DNA from: Deltaproteobacteria bacterium
GTDB taxonomy: Bacteria; Desulfobacterota; Binatia; HRBIN30; CADEER01
DNA: 53,272 bases
Reading direction: 5' to 3'
NCBI GenBank assembly: GCA_029262455.1
Contig: JAJCZJ010000004.1
Span: 1-53,272, forward strand
This document shows, piece by piece, positions 36,703 to 44,980 of the stretch (its first letter is position 1; every line of letters begins with the position of its first letter). The notes beneath the pieces were generated by a model that saw only the letters and a program-made list of their open reading frames with translations, had not been told where the DNA came from and made no database searches. A program made the translations under genes and the position numbers.

Positions 36703-36728
36703 CCAGCCATGGCGCGAAGCGCCGCCCG
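36703..36728 (+). repeat. Extra palindrome copy beside the 124-bp repeat
   Basis: CCAGCCATGGCGCGAAGCGC followed by CGCCCG directly repeats the end of the 124-bp unit (36675-36701). The following 150 bases to the antitoxin stop hold no gene that I can support. Confidence 0.75.
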
Positions 36729-36875
36729 TTGAGCTTGTGAGCGAAGCAAACCTGTCCTCTGAAGCCGAATGGCGAAGGTGGAAACCTCGGCGAAGGTGGA
36801 TCTCCTCAGCCTCAGCCTGTGCCTCAGCTTCGGCAGGCCAGCAAAGGCCCGACTCCAGACTTCGCGTCCCTGTCG

Positions 36876-37163
36876 TCAGTCCACCTCTTTGAGCCGTCCA
36901 GCGATGAACTTGTGCAAAGTGCTAGAGATCAGCGTCTGGTAAGGAATACCCTCGCGGAGCGCGATCTTCTGCAGTTGCTCGAGGTCCCGATCGGCGATGC
37001 GGATGTTGATCCGTTTATTCTTGCGGAGAGTCGCCCGCGCAGCGGCCTCGAGACGTCTCTTCTCCTGCCTGAAATTCCGGATGCTCTCCAGCTCGCCGCG
37101 TTCGAAGTCGGCCAACAATTGGAGTTCTTCACGGTCCAATTTCAATCCCCGTGGCCGGCTCAT
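36876..37163 (-). CDS. CopG-type ribbon-helix-helix antitoxin
   Basis: A 95-aa protein of a type II toxin-antitoxin pair. The N-terminal half is helical and charged (EELQLLADFERGELESI). The C-terminal half, NKRINIRIADRDLEQLQKIA then REGIPYQTLISSTLHKFI, matches the strand-helix-helix DNA-binding fold of CopG antitoxins. ATG 37163 overlaps the stop of the toxin gene by 4 bases (ATGA), so the two are translated together with the toxin first. It probably neutralises the toxin by binding and represses its own promoter, perhaps at the palindrome 37444-37453. The pair sits between the RAYT genes in the accessory stretch. Confidence 0.82.
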   Translation of the reverse strand: MSRPRGLKLDREELQLLADFERGELESIRNFRQEKRRLEAAARATLRKNKRINIRIADRDLEQLQKIALREGIPYQTLISSTLHKFIAGRLKEVD

Positions 37164-37429
37164 TCGAGATACTCCTTCGTCGCCCGTCGACTCGGGATGA
37201 TCGTCTTCAGAAAACGCCTACCCCGCTCTTTTACGTATGGAACGAGATGCGCGTAGCCGTCCACGTTGACCACCATCACCAGTTGGTTTGGGTACCTTTC
37301 TAGATTCGGATGTCGGATCACGTCGAGCAGATCACCGTTCCCAATGTGAAACAGGATGTCTTCGAAGGACACCCCACGAAGCTCACGAAGAAAGCTGTTC
37401 TTCTCCTCGTCCCAAGCGAACTCACTCAT
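37160..37429 (-). CDS. BrnT-like toxin of a type II TA pair
   Basis: An 89-aa protein. The N-terminus SEFAWDEEKNSFLRELRGVS followed by FEDILFHI carries the W-D-x-x-K-N and G-V-S-F-E pattern of BrnT-type ribonuclease toxins. The later segments NQLVMVVNVDGYAHLVPYVK and RFLKTIIPSRRATKEYL form the rest of the compact barrel. Family members inhibit translation by cleaving RNA and are paired with CopG-type or BrnA antitoxins, as here. ATG 37429 is preferred over 37453 because the family starts at this Met and the longer start lies inside an operator-like palindrome. Toxin first and a 4-base overlap with the antitoxin are normal for BrnT-like systems. Confidence 0.8.
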   Translation of the reverse strand: MSEFAWDEEKNSFLRELRGVSFEDILFHIGNGDLLDVIRHPNLERYPNQLVMVVNVDGYAHLVPYVKERGRRFLKTIIPSRRATKEYLE

Positions 37430-37440
37430 CCAATGAGCAC

Positions 37441-37469
37441 AAAATGCCGGCATGTGTGCCTTTTGTCAA
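37441..37469 (-). promoter_or_regulatory. Toxin-antitoxin promoter with operator-like palindrome
   Basis: On the minus strand TTGACA (37469-37464) is followed after 17 bases by CATTTT (37446-37441), a weak -10. A perfect 10-base palindrome ATGCCGGCAT (37444-37453) overlaps the -10, the position expected for an RHH-antitoxin operator. Seen directly; binding is inferred. Confidence 0.5.
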
Positions 37470-37574
37470 CAGCTCGATCGCGTTAAAGTGTCAGGGGAGA
37501 AGCGAGGGGAGAAGAAAACATAGGCGGAAAGCATAGGTGACACCCACCTCATCCATCGTCTTAGGAAAAGTAGA

Positions 37575-37695
37575 AAGTAGGGGACAGGTACCGGTTGCTC
37601 TCAGAAAGTAGGGAGAAGTAGGGGACAGGTACCGGTTGCTCTCTAGTTCTCATTGTTTGTTTGGTGGTTGTTTCGTCTGAGGTGTACCTGTCCCC
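37575..37695. repeat. REP-like element at the RAYT 3' end
   Basis: A 28-base direct repeat containing GGGGACAGGTACC occurs at 37575-37602 and 37616-37643, and an inverted copy GTGTACCTGTCCCC ends at 37695. The inverted copy overlaps the last codons of the RAYT gene, so the transposase C-terminus (SLGTGTPQTKQPP) is partly encoded by repeat sequence. Confidence 0.85.
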
Positions 37696-38327
37696 AGGCT
37701 GGGTGAGCGGCGCGGGGCGGTGAGCTTGATGCCGAGCTGAACAGCGGTCTTGTTCATCCAGGTGGTTGAGCCAAATGGGAATTGTGCGTTCGCGCTGCGA
37801 CGGACCGCATTGAGTAGGTCGTCGTCGAGGGGATCCGATAGCCACCCGTCGATATCGGTAGGACGCTCTACCGGCCAGGGGTCGACGAGATCCGGGAAAG
37901 ACAGGCTCGTCCACGGGTAGTCTCGTGATCTGCGTGCGAGCCCCGCCCTGACCGGGTTCTGTAGGACGTAGCGAATGACGGTGAGAAAATGGGAGTCGTC
38001 CTGTACGGGGAATCCCTTGTAGCGGCTCTGCCAGAGATGACCGCTAGTATCGTAGCGATGGTGATGTGCGACGGTCCCTGCCTTTTGGGCCCGATGCATG
38101 TACCGACTCATCGTGTCGATATCGCGTGGCTGCAAGACGAGGTGGAAGTGGTTGTGCATGAGTGTGAAGGCGTAAAGCTTCACGGGAACTGTTGCCTTTG
38201 CTTCCCTGACGATCCCGACGAACTTCTCGAAGTCTCTATCGTCGTGGAATACCGCCTGCTTGTTGTTGCCGCGGTTCATTACGTGGTGGATCGCTCCTCG
38301 GAGCTCTCCCCTCGGTCTTCGAGGCAT
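37650..38327 (-). CDS. REP-associated tyrosine transposase (RAYT), intact
   Basis: A 225-aa Y1/IS200-like single-strand transposase domesticated for REP elements. The N-terminus RGAIHHVMNRGNNKQAVFHD is typical. The metal-binding HUH motif is MHNHFHLVL and the catalytic Tyr lies in FLTVIRYVLQNPVRAGL. It recognises REP hairpins and nicks DNA through a 5'-phosphotyrosine link. ATG 38327 lies only 5 bases behind the comM stop on the same strand, so it is probably co-transcribed with comM. The 3' end overlaps a GGGGACAGGTAC repeat. Compared with family length (about 150-250 aa) it is complete. Activity cannot be judged from one copy. Confidence 0.93.
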   Translation of the reverse strand: MPRRPRGELRGAIHHVMNRGNNKQAVFHDDRDFEKFVGIVREAKATVPVKLYAFTLMHNHFHLVLQPRDIDTMSRYMHRAQKAGTVAHHHRYDTSGHLWQSRYKGFPVQDDSHFLTVIRYVLQNPVRAGLARRSRDYPWTSLSFPDLVDPWPVERPTDIDGWLSDPLDDDLLNAVRRSANAQFPFGSTTWMNKTAVQLGIKLTAPRRSPSLGTGTPQTKQPPNKQ

Positions 38328-38332
38328 TTTGG

Positions 38333-39856
38333 CTACACCAAGGGGCGATCGAGACTGCGGTACTGAATCGCTTCCGCGATGTGCGGCGAACCGATGACCT
38401 CAGCGTTCTCGAGGTCGGCGATGGTGCGGGCGACCTTTAGAATACGTGTGTAAGCGCGCGCGCTCAACGCGAGCTTTGTCATTGCGGCTTCGAGGAGTTG
38501 GTCGGCAGCGGCGTCGGTTTCGCAGTGCTTGTGGATTTCGCGCGTCGTCATCTGCGCGTTGCAGAAGATTTCTGATTCTTCGAAACGTTTGCCTTGGCGG
38601 GTTCGCGACTTTTTGACCCGTTCTCGTACGGCGGCCGACGACTCGCCTTTTTCGTCCGATCGCAGCTCGTCGTATTTTACCGCCGGCACCTCGACTTGAA
38701 TGTCGATGCGGTCGAGTAGCGGGCCGGATACTCTTGTTCGGTACTTTTGAATCTGCGGCATCGGGCAGATACATTCTCGTTTGGGGTCGCCGAGGAATCC
38801 GCAGGGGCAGGGGTTCATTGCAGCGACCAGCATTACGTCGGCCGGGTAGGTGACGGTTCCGGCGACGCGGGAGATGGTGATGCGTCCTTCTTCTAAAGGC
38901 TGGCGCAGCACCTCCAAGACGTTGCGGCGGAACTCTGGCAGCTCGTCGAGAAAGAGTACGCCGTGGTGTGCTAACGACGCCTCGCCCGGTTTTGGATTGG
39001 TTCCGCCGCCGATCAGCCCTGCGTCGCTGATCGTGTGGTGCGGGGCGCGGAATGGTCGCTCGGTGATCAACGATCGTCCTTCCATATACCCGAGGACGCT
39101 GTGTACGCGCGTCGCGTCGATGGCTTCGTCGACGGTTAGCGGCGGGAGGATGGTCGATAGCCGCTTGGCGAGCATCGTCTTGCCGCTGCCCGGGGGGCCG
39201 ACCATCAGGATGTTGTGGCCGCCTGCCGCTGTCACTTCGAGCGCGCGTTTGACGTGTTCCTGTCCGCGCACGTCGGCGAGGTCGACCGATGTCGTTGCGG
39301 TCTCACTAAACAGCGACGCGACATCGATTGTCGTTGGGCGAATCTGCCGCTCGCCGCGCAGCATGTCGAAGGCTTCTGCGAGTGTCGTGATCGGCACGAC
39401 GTTGATTCCTTCGATGACCGCAGCTTCGCGCGTGTTTTCTGCCGGCAACAGCAAGCCCGCGAGCCCGCAGCGCTTGGCCGTCGCCGCGATCGGCAACGCT
39501 CCGCGCACCGGTTTGACCCGCCCGTCGAGCGACAACTCGCCGAGCGCCGCGTACTCACTGAGCCGTGCTTCGGGCAGCGCTCCGGAAGCGGCGAGGATGC
39601 CGAGCGCGATGGGTAGGTCGTAGGCCGAGCCCTCCTTGCGAACGTCGGCCGGCGCCAGGTTCACGGTAATCCGACGCGGCGGAAAGTCGTACCCCGAGTT
39701 GCGCAACGCGGCGCGCACACGGTCCTTGCTTTCGCGCACCGCCGCTTCCGGCAGTCCGACCACTGCCATGCTGGGCATGCCCATCGCCAGGTCGACCTCG
39801 ACCTCGATTAGCAGGGCGTCCGTTCCGTTCAGCGCACTCGACAATACAGTCGCCAT
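38333..39856 (-). CDS. comM: ComM (YifB-type) Mg-chelatase-like AAA+ helicase
   Basis: A 507-aa hexameric AAA+ protein that promotes branch migration during natural transformation. The N-terminal domain (residues 1-165) has the family start [23 protein letters not shown]. Walker A is [12 protein letters not shown], Walker B with the sensor is [11 protein letters not shown], and a Cys-rich insert [18 protein letters not shown] is typical of YifB. The C-terminal lid ends in YRSLDR. It starts 49 bases from the divergent dprA gene, and DprA also acts in uptake and recombination of transforming DNA. Complete and of normal length. The RAYT gene follows after 5 bases. Confidence 0.96.
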   Translation of the reverse strand: MATVLSSALNGTDALLIEVEVDLAMGMPSMAVVGLPEAAVRESKDRVRAALRNSGYDFPPRRITVNLAPADVRKEGSAYDLPIALGILAASGALPEARLSEYAALGELSLDGRVKPVRGALPIAATAKRCGLAGLLLPAENTREAAVIEGINVVPITTLAEAFDMLRGERQIRPTTIDVASLFSETATTSVDLADVRGQEHVKRALEVTAAGGHNILMVGPPGSGKTMLAKRLSTILPPLTVDEAIDATRVHSVLGYMEGRSLITERPFRAPHHTISDAGLIGGGTNPKPGEASLAHHGVLFLDELPEFRRNVLEVLRQPLEEGRITISRVAGTVTYPADVMLVAAMNPCPCGFLGDPKRECICPMPQIQKYRTRVSGPLLDRIDIQVEVPAVKYDELRSDEKGESSAAVRERVKKSRTRQGKRFEESEIFCNAQMTTREIHKHCETDAAADQLLEAAMTKLALSARAYTRILKVARTIADLENAEVIGSPHIAEAIQYRSLDRPLV

Positions 39857-39905
39857 AGATCCCCTTCCAGACTTGATCTTAGTGAAAGTTAGCTAGTATC
39901 ATAAA

Positions 39906-41039
39906 ATGATAACTATGAATAATCTAGACAGCGGGGATTGGGGAGCTTGGATTGCGTTGCGGATGATTCGCGGTATCGGCAACGTGGTTGGGCTCAGTTT
40001 GATCAAGTCGTTTTCCGGGCCGCGTGAGATTCTCGATGCCGGCACGCAGCGGCTCGAGTGCTCGGGTGTGCGGCGCAGCCTGGCGCGCGAGATTGCCCGT
40101 TTTTCTGATTGGTCAGCGGTGGAGGATCAGCTGCGCCGTCTGGACAAGATCGGCGGGCGGCTGGTCACATGGCATGACGAGAGCTATCCGGCGGTTCTTC
40201 GCCACATTCACGATCCGCCACTGTTTTTATACGTTCGTGGCGATCTCGCTGACGTTTCCAGCGAATCGGCGCAGGCTGTAGCCATCGTCGGGTCGCGGTC
40301 GCCAACGTCATACGGCCGGCGCATGGCGCGTTCGCTTGCTTCGGGCCTCGCCGAAAAGGGGGTCACCGTCGTGAGCGGGATGGCGCGGGGGATCGATGCC
40401 GAAGCCCATTGGGCTGCCCTGCGCTGCGGGGGCCGCACGATCGCTGTCCTTGGATGCGGCATTGACGTCGTATATCCCAGTGAGCATCATCATCTCATGG
40501 CCCGGACGGCAAAATGTGGAGCTTTAGTGTCTGAATTACCGATGGGCACAAAGCCAGATGCCGAGAATTTTCCGGGACGAAACCGCATCATTAGTGGTAT
40601 GACGCTGGCGACTGTTGTTGTGGAGGCGGCTGAGCGTAGTGGCTCGCTGATTACGGCGCGGTTCGCCAACGAACAGGGACGAGAAGTCTTCGCGGTGCCC
40701 GGACCCGTGGGCAGTCGCAGCCAGGGGCCCCACAAATTACTCAAGCAGGGCGCGACTCTTGCAGAGAATGCAAACGATGTTTTACGAGAAGTCGCTCCGC
40801 AGCTCGGGCCGGTTCAAACGCTGTTACCATTGGCCTTGAGTCGGGATGAGGGTCGAGTGGTTGGTCTGCTCAAGGGAGCGCGGGTTGGGCTCGACGATTT
40901 GGTTCGGGCCGCTGGTCTGGATACGGCGACGACCCTGAGAATTCTTCTCGATTTGGAGTTGAGGGGGCTAGTGCGTCAGCTACCGGGAAAATGCTATGCG
41001 CTCGGAGATGCCGCTGGATCGAGCGGCGGATCGGAGTAA
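39906..41039 (+). CDS. dprA: DNA-processing protein DprA
   Basis: A 377-aa protein that loads RecA onto incoming single-stranded DNA. An N-terminal SAM-like helical part (WIALRMIRGIGNVVGLSLI) is followed by the Rossmann core AVAIVGSRSPTSYGRRMARS, VVSGMARGIDAEAHWAAL and VLGCGIDVVYPSEH, and further GRNRIISGMTLATVVVEA. The C-terminal 70 residues form a winged helix (DLVRAAGLDTATTLRILLDL). ATG 39906 is the longest start; ATG 39915 is possible, and AT-rich hexamer-like sequences just upstream suggest a short leader. It overlaps nothing but lies 10 bases before topA, in the conserved order dprA-topA-trmFO. Confidence 0.95.
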   Translation: MITMNNLDSGDWGAWIALRMIRGIGNVVGLSLIKSFSGPREILDAGTQRLECSGVRRSLAREIARFSDWSAVEDQLRRLDKIGGRLVTWHDESYPAVLRHIHDPPLFLYVRGDLADVSSESAQAVAIVGSRSPTSYGRRMARSLASGLAEKGVTVVSGMARGIDAEAHWAALRCGGRTIAVLGCGIDVVYPSEHHHLMARTAKCGALVSELPMGTKPDAENFPGRNRIISGMTLATVVVEAAERSGSLITARFANEQGREVFAVPGPVGSRSQGPHKLLKQGATLAENANDVLREVAPQLGPVQTLLPLALSRDEGRVVGLLKGARVGLDDLVRAAGLDTATTLRILLDLELRGLVRQLPGKCYALGDAAGSSGGSE

Positions 41040-41049
41040 GAGAGAAGAT

Positions 41050-43344
41050 ATGGCCAAGAATCTCGTGATCGTCGAATCGCCCGCAAAGGCGAAGACGCTG
41101 AGCAAATATCTCGGGCGGGACTACACCGTGAAAGCTTCCGTCGGCCATGTCGTGGACCTGCCGAAGAGCAAGCTCGGCGTCGATATCGAAAACGACTTTA
41201 CACCTGAGTACACAATTATCAGGGGTAAATCGAAGGTCATCTCCGATCTCAAGAAAGCTGCCAAAGGCAAAGAAAACATCTATTTGGCGCCCGACCCCGA
41301 TCGCGAGGGGGAGGCGATCGCCTGGCATATCGCACAAAAGCTCTCGGGCTCGAAGTCCAATATTCAGCGGGTGTTGTTCAACGAGATTACAAAGAACGCG
41401 GTCAAAGAGGCGATCAAGCACCCGATCGAGATCGACAAGAATCGCTTCGAAGCGCAACAGACGCGCCGCATTCTCGACCGACTGGTCGGCTATCAGATCA
41501 GTCCGTTGCTGTGGGACAAGGTTCGCCGCGGCTTGTCGGCCGGGCGGGTGCAGTCGGTTGCCGTTCGTATCGTATGCGAGCGCGAACGCGAGATTCGCGC
41601 GTTCCACAAGAAGGAGTACTGGTCGGTCACGGCCGAGGTGGAGGGCGAGAACCCACCTCCGTTTGCTGCGCGTCTGCTGAAGGTCGATGGCAAGAAACTC
41701 GACCCCGAAAAGTTTCGGATTGAGAATGAGGCGACAGCGACCGACATCGTCGAAAAGCTTCGCAGCCAAGACTTCAAGGTCACAAAAGTCGACCGCAAGG
41801 AACGCCGTCGATTCCCGACGCCGCCGTTTATCACGTCGCGCTTGCAACAAGAGGCGTCGCGCAAGCTCGGGTATACTCCGTCGCGGACGATGCGGATCGC
41901 GCAGCGTCTCTACGAGGGGATCGAGCTCGGCCCCGATGGGCCCGTTGGCCTGATCACCTACATGCGTACCGACTCGGTGCGCGTGTCGCCCGAGGCGCTG
42001 GACTCTGTGCGCGGCTTGATCGGCGAGCGCTATGGCGCCGACTACTTGCCGAAGGAACCTCCGACCTACAAAACCAAAAAAGGCGCCCAGGATGCTCACG
42101 AAGCGATCCGCCCTACGTCGGTCGATCGCCCGCCGGAGAACGTCCAGAGCTATCTGAGCAAGGAAGAGCTTTCAGTTTATACGTTGGTGTGGAATCGGTT
42201 CGTCGCAAGCCAGATGACGCCGGCAGTCTTCGACCAAACATCGGTCGACATCCAAGCCGGCGATATGCTGTTCCGAGCCAGCGGCCAGATTTTGAAGTTC
42301 GACGGTTTCATGCGCGTCTACTCCGAGGGTGTGGACGATGAGAAAGCCGGCGACGACGACAAGGATCGCCGTTTACCGCCGTTGTCGGAGAACGAGATTC
42401 TGAAGCTGCTCGAGCTCAAGCCGGAGCAGCACTTCACGCAGCCGCCGCCGCGCTACAGCCAGGCGACACTGATCAAAGAACTCGAGGAAAAGGGGATCGG
42501 ACGTCCGTCGACTTACGCGTCGATCATGTCGACGATCATTGCGAAGGAGTACGTCAGCGAGGAGAATCGCCGGCTCAGTCCGACCGAGCTTGGCTTCTTG
42601 GTGACCGATCTTCTGATCGAGTCGTTCCCAGATCTGATGAACTCCGAGTTTACCGCTGGCATGGAGAACACACTCGACGCCATTGAAGACGGTACGCAGC
42701 CTTGGGTTGAAGCGCTGCGAAACTTCTATGGTCCTTTTGCGAAAGACCTCGCGAAAGCTGGCGAGGAAATGCGCGACATCAAGCGCGAAGGCCAGCCGAC
42801 CGACGTCGAGTGCCCGAAGTGCCAGTCGTCGATGGTTGTGAAGTGGGGCCGCGCCGGCGAGTTTCTCGGCTGCTCCGCTTATCCGGAGTGCAAGAGTACG
42901 ACGAATTTCAAACGCGACGACGAAGGCAATATCGTGCCGGTCGCCGAAGAGGTCGTCGACGAAGTGTGCGAGAAGTGCGGCAGCCCGATGAAGATGCGCT
43001 TTGGGCGCTACGGGAAATTTCTTGGTTGTTCTGCGTATCCCGAGTGCAAGAACGTGCGCTCCTTGAACCGTCCCGAGCCGACCGGTGTGAAGTGCCCGGA
43101 CTGCAAAGAGGGCGAGATCATGCAGAAGAAGTCGCGCGGAGGAAAGATCTTCTTCTCGTGCGGACGCTATCCCGAGTGTCGCTTTGCGACCTGGGAGAAG
43201 CCGGTCCCGGAGCCTTGCCCGACCTGCCAAGCTCCGTTCGTCGTCGAGAAGACGACCAAGCGCGCGGGGACAGTACGCCGTTGCCTGAGCGAAGGCTGCG
43301 ACTACAAAGAATCCGTCGAGGAAGACGAAGCGGAAGCAGGTTAA
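41050..43344 (+). CDS. topA: DNA topoisomerase I
   Basis: A 764-aa type IA topoisomerase that relaxes negative supercoils. The Toprim domain starts NLVIVESPAKAKTLSKYLG with the catalytic Glu, and the DxD metal motif is in LAPDPDREGEAIAWH. The catalytic Tyr304 is in GLITYMRTDSVR. Four C-terminal four-Cys zinc ribbons follow (CPKCQ...CSAYPEC, CEKCG...CSAYPEC, CPDCK...CGRYPEC, CPTCQ...CLSEGC). ATG 41050 is chosen because AGAGAAG precedes it and the family begins with this Met; a longer frame from 40996 overlaps dprA. A GC-rich hairpin follows the stop. Essential housekeeping gene. Confidence 0.97.
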   Translation: MAKNLVIVESPAKAKTLSKYLGRDYTVKASVGHVVDLPKSKLGVDIENDFTPEYTIIRGKSKVISDLKKAAKGKENIYLAPDPDREGEAIAWHIAQKLSGSKSNIQRVLFNEITKNAVKEAIKHPIEIDKNRFEAQQTRRILDRLVGYQISPLLWDKVRRGLSAGRVQSVAVRIVCEREREIRAFHKKEYWSVTAEVEGENPPPFAARLLKVDGKKLDPEKFRIENEATATDIVEKLRSQDFKVTKVDRKERRRFPTPPFITSRLQQEASRKLGYTPSRTMRIAQRLYEGIELGPDGPVGLITYMRTDSVRVSPEALDSVRGLIGERYGADYLPKEPPTYKTKKGAQDAHEAIRPTSVDRPPENVQSYLSKEELSVYTLVWNRFVASQMTPAVFDQTSVDIQAGDMLFRASGQILKFDGFMRVYSEGVDDEKAGDDDKDRRLPPLSENEILKLLELKPEQHFTQPPPRYSQATLIKELEEKGIGRPSTYASIMSTIIAKEYVSEENRRLSPTELGFLVTDLLIESFPDLMNSEFTAGMENTLDAIEDGTQPWVEALRNFYGPFAKDLAKAGEEMRDIKREGQPTDVECPKCQSSMVVKWGRAGEFLGCSAYPECKSTTNFKRDDEGNIVPVAEEVVDEVCEKCGSPMKMRFGRYGKFLGCSAYPECKNVRSLNRPEPTGVKCPDCKEGEIMQKKSRGGKIFFSCGRYPECRFATWEKPVPEPCPTCQAPFVVEKTTKRAGTVRRCLSEGCDYKESVEEDEAEAG

Positions 43345-43346
43345 CC

Positions 43347-43364
43347 GACCGCCGTTCGGCGGTC
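43347..43364 (+). terminator. Hairpin between topA and trmFO
   Basis: GACCGCC-GTTC-GGCGGTC, a perfect 7-bp stem beginning 2 bases after the topA stop. There is no T-run, so it is more likely an attenuating or processing hairpin than a full terminator. Confidence 0.45.
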
Positions 43365-43416
43365 GCTCCCACTCGGTATTACCGGCGCGGACGTGCGCGC
43401 GAAGATTGGATTCTCA

Positions 43417-44781
43417 ATGACGGATTCCCCGAAACCCCTCGTCACCGTTGTCGGTGGTGGGCTCGCCGGTTGTGAGGCGGCGTGGCGTGCCGCGAACGAC
43501 GGTTGCGACGTGCGCCTCTTCGAAATGCGCCCGGTGCGCAAGACCGAAGCTCATCAAGGCGAGAACCTCGCCGAGTTGGTTTGCTCGAACTCTTTTCGCA
43601 ATGCGTCGCTCGATACTGCCGTCGGGTTGCTCAAGGACGAGATGCGACGCCTCGGATCACTCGTGATGCGGGTCGCTGAAGACACCGCGGTGCCCGCCGG
43701 AGCAGCGCTTGCCGTCGATCGCGAGGGGTTCGCCGCAGGCATGACGCGCGCGATCGAAGAACACCCTGCGATTGAAATCGTGCGGGAGGAAGTCGATCAT
43801 TTGCCGGGCGAGGGCGTTTCGATCATCGCGACCGGCCCGCTGACCTCGCCCTCGTTGTCGGAAGACTTGCAGCGCCGGCTCGGCGAAGAGCATTTATATT
43901 TCTACGACGCGATTGCGCCGATCATCGCCGCTGATTCGATCGACACGTCGATTGCGTATCGCGCATCTCGCTACGACAAAGGCGGCGACGACTACTTCAA
44001 CTTCCCGTTCAACGACGAAGAGTATTACGCCTTCGTGGACGCTGTGATTGCCGCGGAAAAGGTTCCGACCCGTGACTTTGAGCGCTGTGTCTACTTCGAG
44101 GGCTGCATGCCGATCGAGGAGATGGCGCGACGCGGGCGCGACACGCTCGCATTTGGCCCGATGCGTCCGGTCGGGTTGATCGACCCGCGCACCGGCAAAC
44201 GGCCGCACGCCGTAGCGCAGGCCCGGCAAGACGACCGCGCCGGGACGTTGTTCAACCTCGTCGGTTTTCAAACCAAGATGACGTACCCCGAACAGCGTCG
44301 TGTCTTGCGCATGATTCCGGGGCTCGAGAAAGCGTCTTTCGTTCGACTGGGCAGCCTGCACCGCAACACTTTCATCAACTCGCCGCGCGCGATGCAGATG
44401 TCGCTGCAGTTGCGCGGCAGCGACGATTTGTTCGTCGCCGGTCAGTTGGTTGGGGTCGAGGGCTATGTCGAGTCGGCGGCGACAGGGATTCTAGCGGGAA
44501 TCAATGCGACGCGCCGGCTGCGCGGCGACAAGCCCTTGGTGCCGCCTGCGACGACCGCACTCGGATCGCTATTGCGTTACATCACCGATCGCTCGCGCAA
44601 AGAGTTCCAGCCGATGAATGCAAACTATGGGCTGTTCCCGCCGCTGGAGAGCACGAAGCGGCTCCGAGGTCGCGAACGCCGCCAAGAGCTGGGACAGCGC
44701 GCGTTGCGCGATTCGGCGTCGTGGATGGACGAGTGCGGCTTTGCGAGCACCGCCGCTGCTGAGGGAGTGGTGATTTCGTGA
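43417..44781 (+). CDS. trmFO: Methylenetetrahydrofolate-tRNA (uracil-5-)-methyltransferase TrmFO
   Basis: A 454-aa FAD enzyme that makes m5U54 in tRNA from methylene-tetrahydrofolate. The FAD loop is [15 protein letters not shown]. The conserved Cys of [10 protein letters not shown] and of [15 protein letters not shown] are both present, and [18 protein letters not shown] and [16 protein letters not shown] are family blocks. I chose ATG 43417; an earlier GTG at 43393 has no ribosome site. The stop TGA lies in the first unit of a long heptamer array. It is the third gene of the dprA-topA-trmFO series; the xerC and hslVU genes that often follow in other bacteria are absent here. Confidence 0.96.
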   Translation: MTDSPKPLVTVVGGGLAGCEAAWRAANDGCDVRLFEMRPVRKTEAHQGENLAELVCSNSFRNASLDTAVGLLKDEMRRLGSLVMRVAEDTAVPAGAALAVDREGFAAGMTRAIEEHPAIEIVREEVDHLPGEGVSIIATGPLTSPSLSEDLQRRLGEEHLYFYDAIAPIIAADSIDTSIAYRASRYDKGGDDYFNFPFNDEEYYAFVDAVIAAEKVPTRDFERCVYFEGCMPIEEMARRGRDTLAFGPMRPVGLIDPRTGKRPHAVAQARQDDRAGTLFNLVGFQTKMTYPEQRRVLRMIPGLEKASFVRLGSLHRNTFINSPRAMQMSLQLRGSDDLFVAGQLVGVEGYVESAATGILAGINATRRLRGDKPLVPPATTALGSLLRYITDRSRKEFQPMNANYGLFPPLESTKRLRGRERRQELGQRALRDSASWMDECGFASTAAAEGVVIS

Positions 44782-44930
44782 ATGGGGACTGGTGATTGGT
44801 GATTCGTGATGGGTGACTAGTGATTCGTGAATGGCGATGGGTGACTAGTGACTGGTGATTCGTGGTGGGGCCAAAGGCTATCCGGGACACAGGCTGCACC
44901 AGTCACGAATCACCAGTCACCAATCACCAA
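44775..44930 (+). repeat. Heptamer arrays, thirteen direct and four inverted units
   Basis: Thirteen strictly phased 7-base units run from 44775 to 44865 (TTCGTGA, ATGGGGA, CTGGTGA, TTGGTGA, TTCGTGA, TGGGTGA, CTAGTGA and so on). After 33 bases, four inverted units (CCAGTCA, CGAATCA, CCAGTCA, CCAATCA) occupy 44899-44930. The first unit contains the trmFO stop codon. The two parts could pair into a hairpin. Confidence 0.9.
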
Positions 44931-44980
44931 CCGCGACCTCCAATTGACACCCATCGCAGCCCCCGTTAACTGTCCGGCCG

